A stretch of DNA of 64,000 nucleotides from assembly GCF_001440545.1 (NCBI RefSeq), contig NZ_LKHP01000009.1, forward strand, positions 1 through 64,000. The letters are read 5' to 3'. Both the position numbers and the translations under genes were made by a program. Positions 62,124 to 64,000 of this stretch are shown here, piece after piece (positions within the stretch are counted from its first letter, which is position 1; every line of letters starts with the position of its first letter). Source of the DNA: Caloramator mitchellensis (GTDB lineage: Bacteria > Bacillota > Clostridia > Clostridiales > Caloramatoraceae). A model generated the notes under the pieces. The model searched no databases and was not told the DNA's origin. It saw only the letters and a program-made list of their open reading frames with translations.

Positions 62124-63920
62124 ATGGGGAATCAAAAATATGTAGTTAATCATTATTCTGTTGACAACATTTTGAATTGGGCTAAGTCGGGTGACATTGC
62201 TATTCCAGAAATTCAAAGACCTTTTGTTTGGAAAGCTTCTAAGGTTAGAGACTTAATAGATAGTTTATATAATGGATATCCAGTTGGATATATAATTGTG
62301 TGGAGCAATCATTCGGTAAAATTAAAAGATGGAAGAAAATCAGATGGTAAGAAAATTCTAATTGATGGACAACAAAGAATTACAGCATTAATGACTTCAT
62401 TGTTAGGAAATGAAGTGGTTACGAACGAATATAAAAAAATCCCAATAAAAATTGCATTTAATCCAAAAGAAAAGAAATTTGAGGTTAGGAATGCTGCAAT
62501 TGAAAAAGATGCGGCCTGGATAGATGACATTTCGAAAATTATTTCTAATGATGTAAACCTACTCAAGATTACAAAAGATTATTGTAAAAACAATCAAAAT
62601 GTTGACGAAGACCAAATCTTTGAAAGTATTAATACTTTAAAAAGTATATTAAATAATCCTATAGGAGTCATTGAACTTAATGCAAATATTGACATTGAAA
62701 CGGTAACTGAAATATTTATAAGAATTAATTCACAGGGAGTCGCATTAAGTCAAGCAGATTTTGCAATGTCAAAGATAGCATCTAACGAAACCTACGAAGG
62801 TAATCTAATAAGGAAATGCATAGATTATTTTTGCCATTTATCAAGGGAACAGGATATATTTAACTTTATTAAGGCTAATGATAATGATTTTACTAAAACA
62901 GAATATTTTAATAAAATTAAATGGATTAAAGATTATAACGATATTCTTTACAAGCCTACATATACAGATGTATTAAGGGTAGCTTTTACTTCTGAGTTTA
63001 AAAGGGGAAGACTTCAAGATTTAGTTGCACTCTTATCAGGTAGAAATTTTGAAACAAAAACGTATGAAGAGACTGTTGTTGAAGAATCTTTCGGCAAGTT
63101 AAAATCTGGAATTTTAAAGTTTGTAAATGAAAATAATTTTAAGAAATTCATAATGATTATATTATCTGCAGGCTTTATTGACTTATCCATGATAACATCA
63201 AAGAATGCACTAGATTTTGCATATATTTTATATCTCCATCTTATAAATCAAGGAATGAAACAGGGAGAAATATCTAAATATATTAAGAAGTGGTATGTAA
63301 TGTCTGTTCTAACGGGTAGATATTCAAGTTCTCCTGAAACGCAATTTGATATAGATATAAGAAGAATAAATGAAATAGGGATTAATCAATATTTATCAGA
63401 AATTGAAAGTGCTTATTTATCAGATGCATTCTGGAATATTGCTTTGCCGAGGAGTATGGATAAAGTAGTAGATTCAAGCCCATATTTTAAAGTTTATTTG
63501 GCTGCACAAGTTAAAAATAATGATAAAGGTTTTTTGGCTAAGGATATATTAATTAGAGATTTAATTACAAATAAAGGAGATGTGCATCATATATTTCCAA
63601 AAGAGTATTTAAATAAAAATGGATTAAACAAATCAAAATATAATCAAATTGCAAATTATGTGTTGATGCAAAGTGAAATTAATATTGCTATTGGTGCTAA
63701 AGCTCCAAATGAATACCTTAAATATGTAATCGAACAATGTAATGGAGGGAAATTAACATACGGTTCAATTGATAATATTAAAGAATTAAAGAAAAACTTT
63801 AGAATGAACTGTATTCCTGAAAAAATAATAGATTATACTGTAAAAGATTACGAAAATTTTTTAGAAGAAAGAAGATTTTTGATGTCTATGAAGATTAAAG
63901 ATTATTATTATAACCTATAA
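62124..63920 (+). CDS. DUF262/DUF1524 (GmrSD-like) protein
   Basis: A 598-residue protein. The N-terminal ParB/Srx-like DUF262 domain has IPEIQRPFVWKASKVRDLIDSLYNG, seen in parts, and KILIDGQQRITALM (about residues 75-88), the DGQQR nucleotide-binding motif. The C-terminal HNH-type DUF1524 domain has DVHHIFPKEYLNKNGL near residue 488. This is the layout of GmrSD, a type IV enzyme that cuts glucosylated or otherwise modified phage DNA with NTP help. GGGGGTGA precedes the ATG. It is a stand-alone gene close to the CRISPR/DarT region, so a small defence neighbourhood is likely. Confidence 0.88.
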   Translation: MGNQKYVVNHYSVDNILNWAKSGDIAIPEIQRPFVWKASKVRDLIDSLYNGYPVGYIIVWSNHSVKLKDGRKSDGKKILIDGQQRITALMTSLLGNEVVTNEYKKIPIKIAFNPKEKKFEVRNAAIEKDAAWIDDISKIISNDVNLLKITKDYCKNNQNVDEDQIFESINTLKSILNNPIGVIELNANIDIETVTEIFIRINSQGVALSQADFAMSKIASNETYEGNLIRKCIDYFCHLSREQDIFNFIKANDNDFTKTEYFNKIKWIKDYNDILYKPTYTDVLRVAFTSEFKRGRLQDLVALLSGRNFETKTYEETVVEESFGKLKSGILKFVNENNFKKFIMIILSAGFIDLSMITSKNALDFAYILYLHLINQGMKQGEISKYIKKWYVMSVLTGRYSSSPETQFDIDIRRINEIGINQYLSEIESAYLSDAFWNIALPRSMDKVVDSSPYFKVYLAAQVKNNDKGFLAKDILIRDLITNKGDVHHIFPKEYLNKNGLNKSKYNQIANYVLMQSEINIAIGAKAPNEYLKYVIEQCNGGKLTYGSIDNIKELKKNFRMNCIPEKIIDYTVKDYENFLEERRFLMSMKIKDYYYNL

Positions 63921-63970
63921 TTATAGGATATAATGTCTTAAACAAAGGTAAATGGGTGGGGGATTAACTT

Positions 63971-64000
63971 ATGTTTAAAGTTAAATTCAGAATGTTTAAT
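63971..64000 (+). CDS. Start of a gene cut by the window end
   Basis: An ATG at 63971 preceded by GGTGGGGGA opens a frame (MFKVKFRMFN) that runs off the window. Only ten codons are visible, too few to identify it. Confidence 0.45.
   Translation, partial: MFKVKFRMFN

Overview
The window is AT-rich, with strong AGGAGG-type ribosome binding sites, many TTG/GTG starts, a LacI/PTS/T-box style of regulation and a GerM-like gene. This points to a Firmicute of the class Clostridia. The combination is compatible with a Caloramator-like member of Clostridiaceae, but the species is inference.

Layout. 1-8 kb: two minus-strand genes (a coiled-coil peptide and a Uma2 nuclease-fold protein), a DMT exporter with an SRAP DNA-repair protein, a chemotaxis receptor broken by an in-frame TGA, a PgsA-like enzyme, and an FAD oxidoreductase with purA. 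7.9-12.1 kb: an accessory block with a NERD protein, a nuclease-helicase fusion, a methyltransferase and a DUF3791-type pair that lacks its usual toxin partner. 12.2-24 kb: amino-sugar and mannitol PTS genes. A BglG/GlcT-type antiterminator faces two RAT/terminator leaders, in front of nagB and nagE, followed by a TIM-barrel protein, a IIA protein, nagA, mtlA, mtlD, ptsH and ptsI. 24-30 kb: a complete ribose operon (rbsKDACB and a LacI-type rbsR) with a promoter and palindromic operator. 30-30.4 kb: tRNA Glu-Val-Asp-Thr. 30.5-40 kb: an HD protein, a two-component system with a GerMN lipoprotein, NiaR, a UPF0182 membrane protein, an M29 aminopeptidase and a T-box-controlled serS.

40.1-57.4 kb is one long ethanolamine microcompartment locus: eutS-P-V-W, an EutV antitermination hairpin pair, then eutA, two tandem eutB genes, eutC, eutL, a BMC protein with an extra C-terminal domain, eutE, eutM, eutT, pduL, eutJ, a PduM-like gene, eutN, pduS, pduT, eutH and eutQ. 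Ethanolamine enters through EutH and is split by EutBC with adenosylcobalamin, which EutT and PduS supply and EutA protects. Acetaldehyde goes to acetyl-CoA (EutE) and acetyl phosphate (PduL) inside a shell of EutS/L/M/N, PduT and the extended BMC protein. The second EutB has Ala where the substrate-binding Asp362 is expected. No alcohol dehydrogenase (eutG) is present.

57.6-64 kb starts with tRNA Ser-Ser-Arg. It then carries a small CRISPR array without cas genes, a DarT-type DNA ADP-ribosyltransferase toxin with its NADAR antitoxin, and a second near-identical copy of the CRISPR leader end plus one repeat, which forms a tiny transcription-unit-like element. A MerR/TipA regulator and a DUF262/HNH (GmrSD-like) protein follow. 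The toxin-antitoxin pair bracketed by two CRISPR leader-repeat copies is the most unusual arrangement in the window. The strongest candidates for new biology are this CRISPR-bracketed DarT/NADAR module and the tandem EutB pair.
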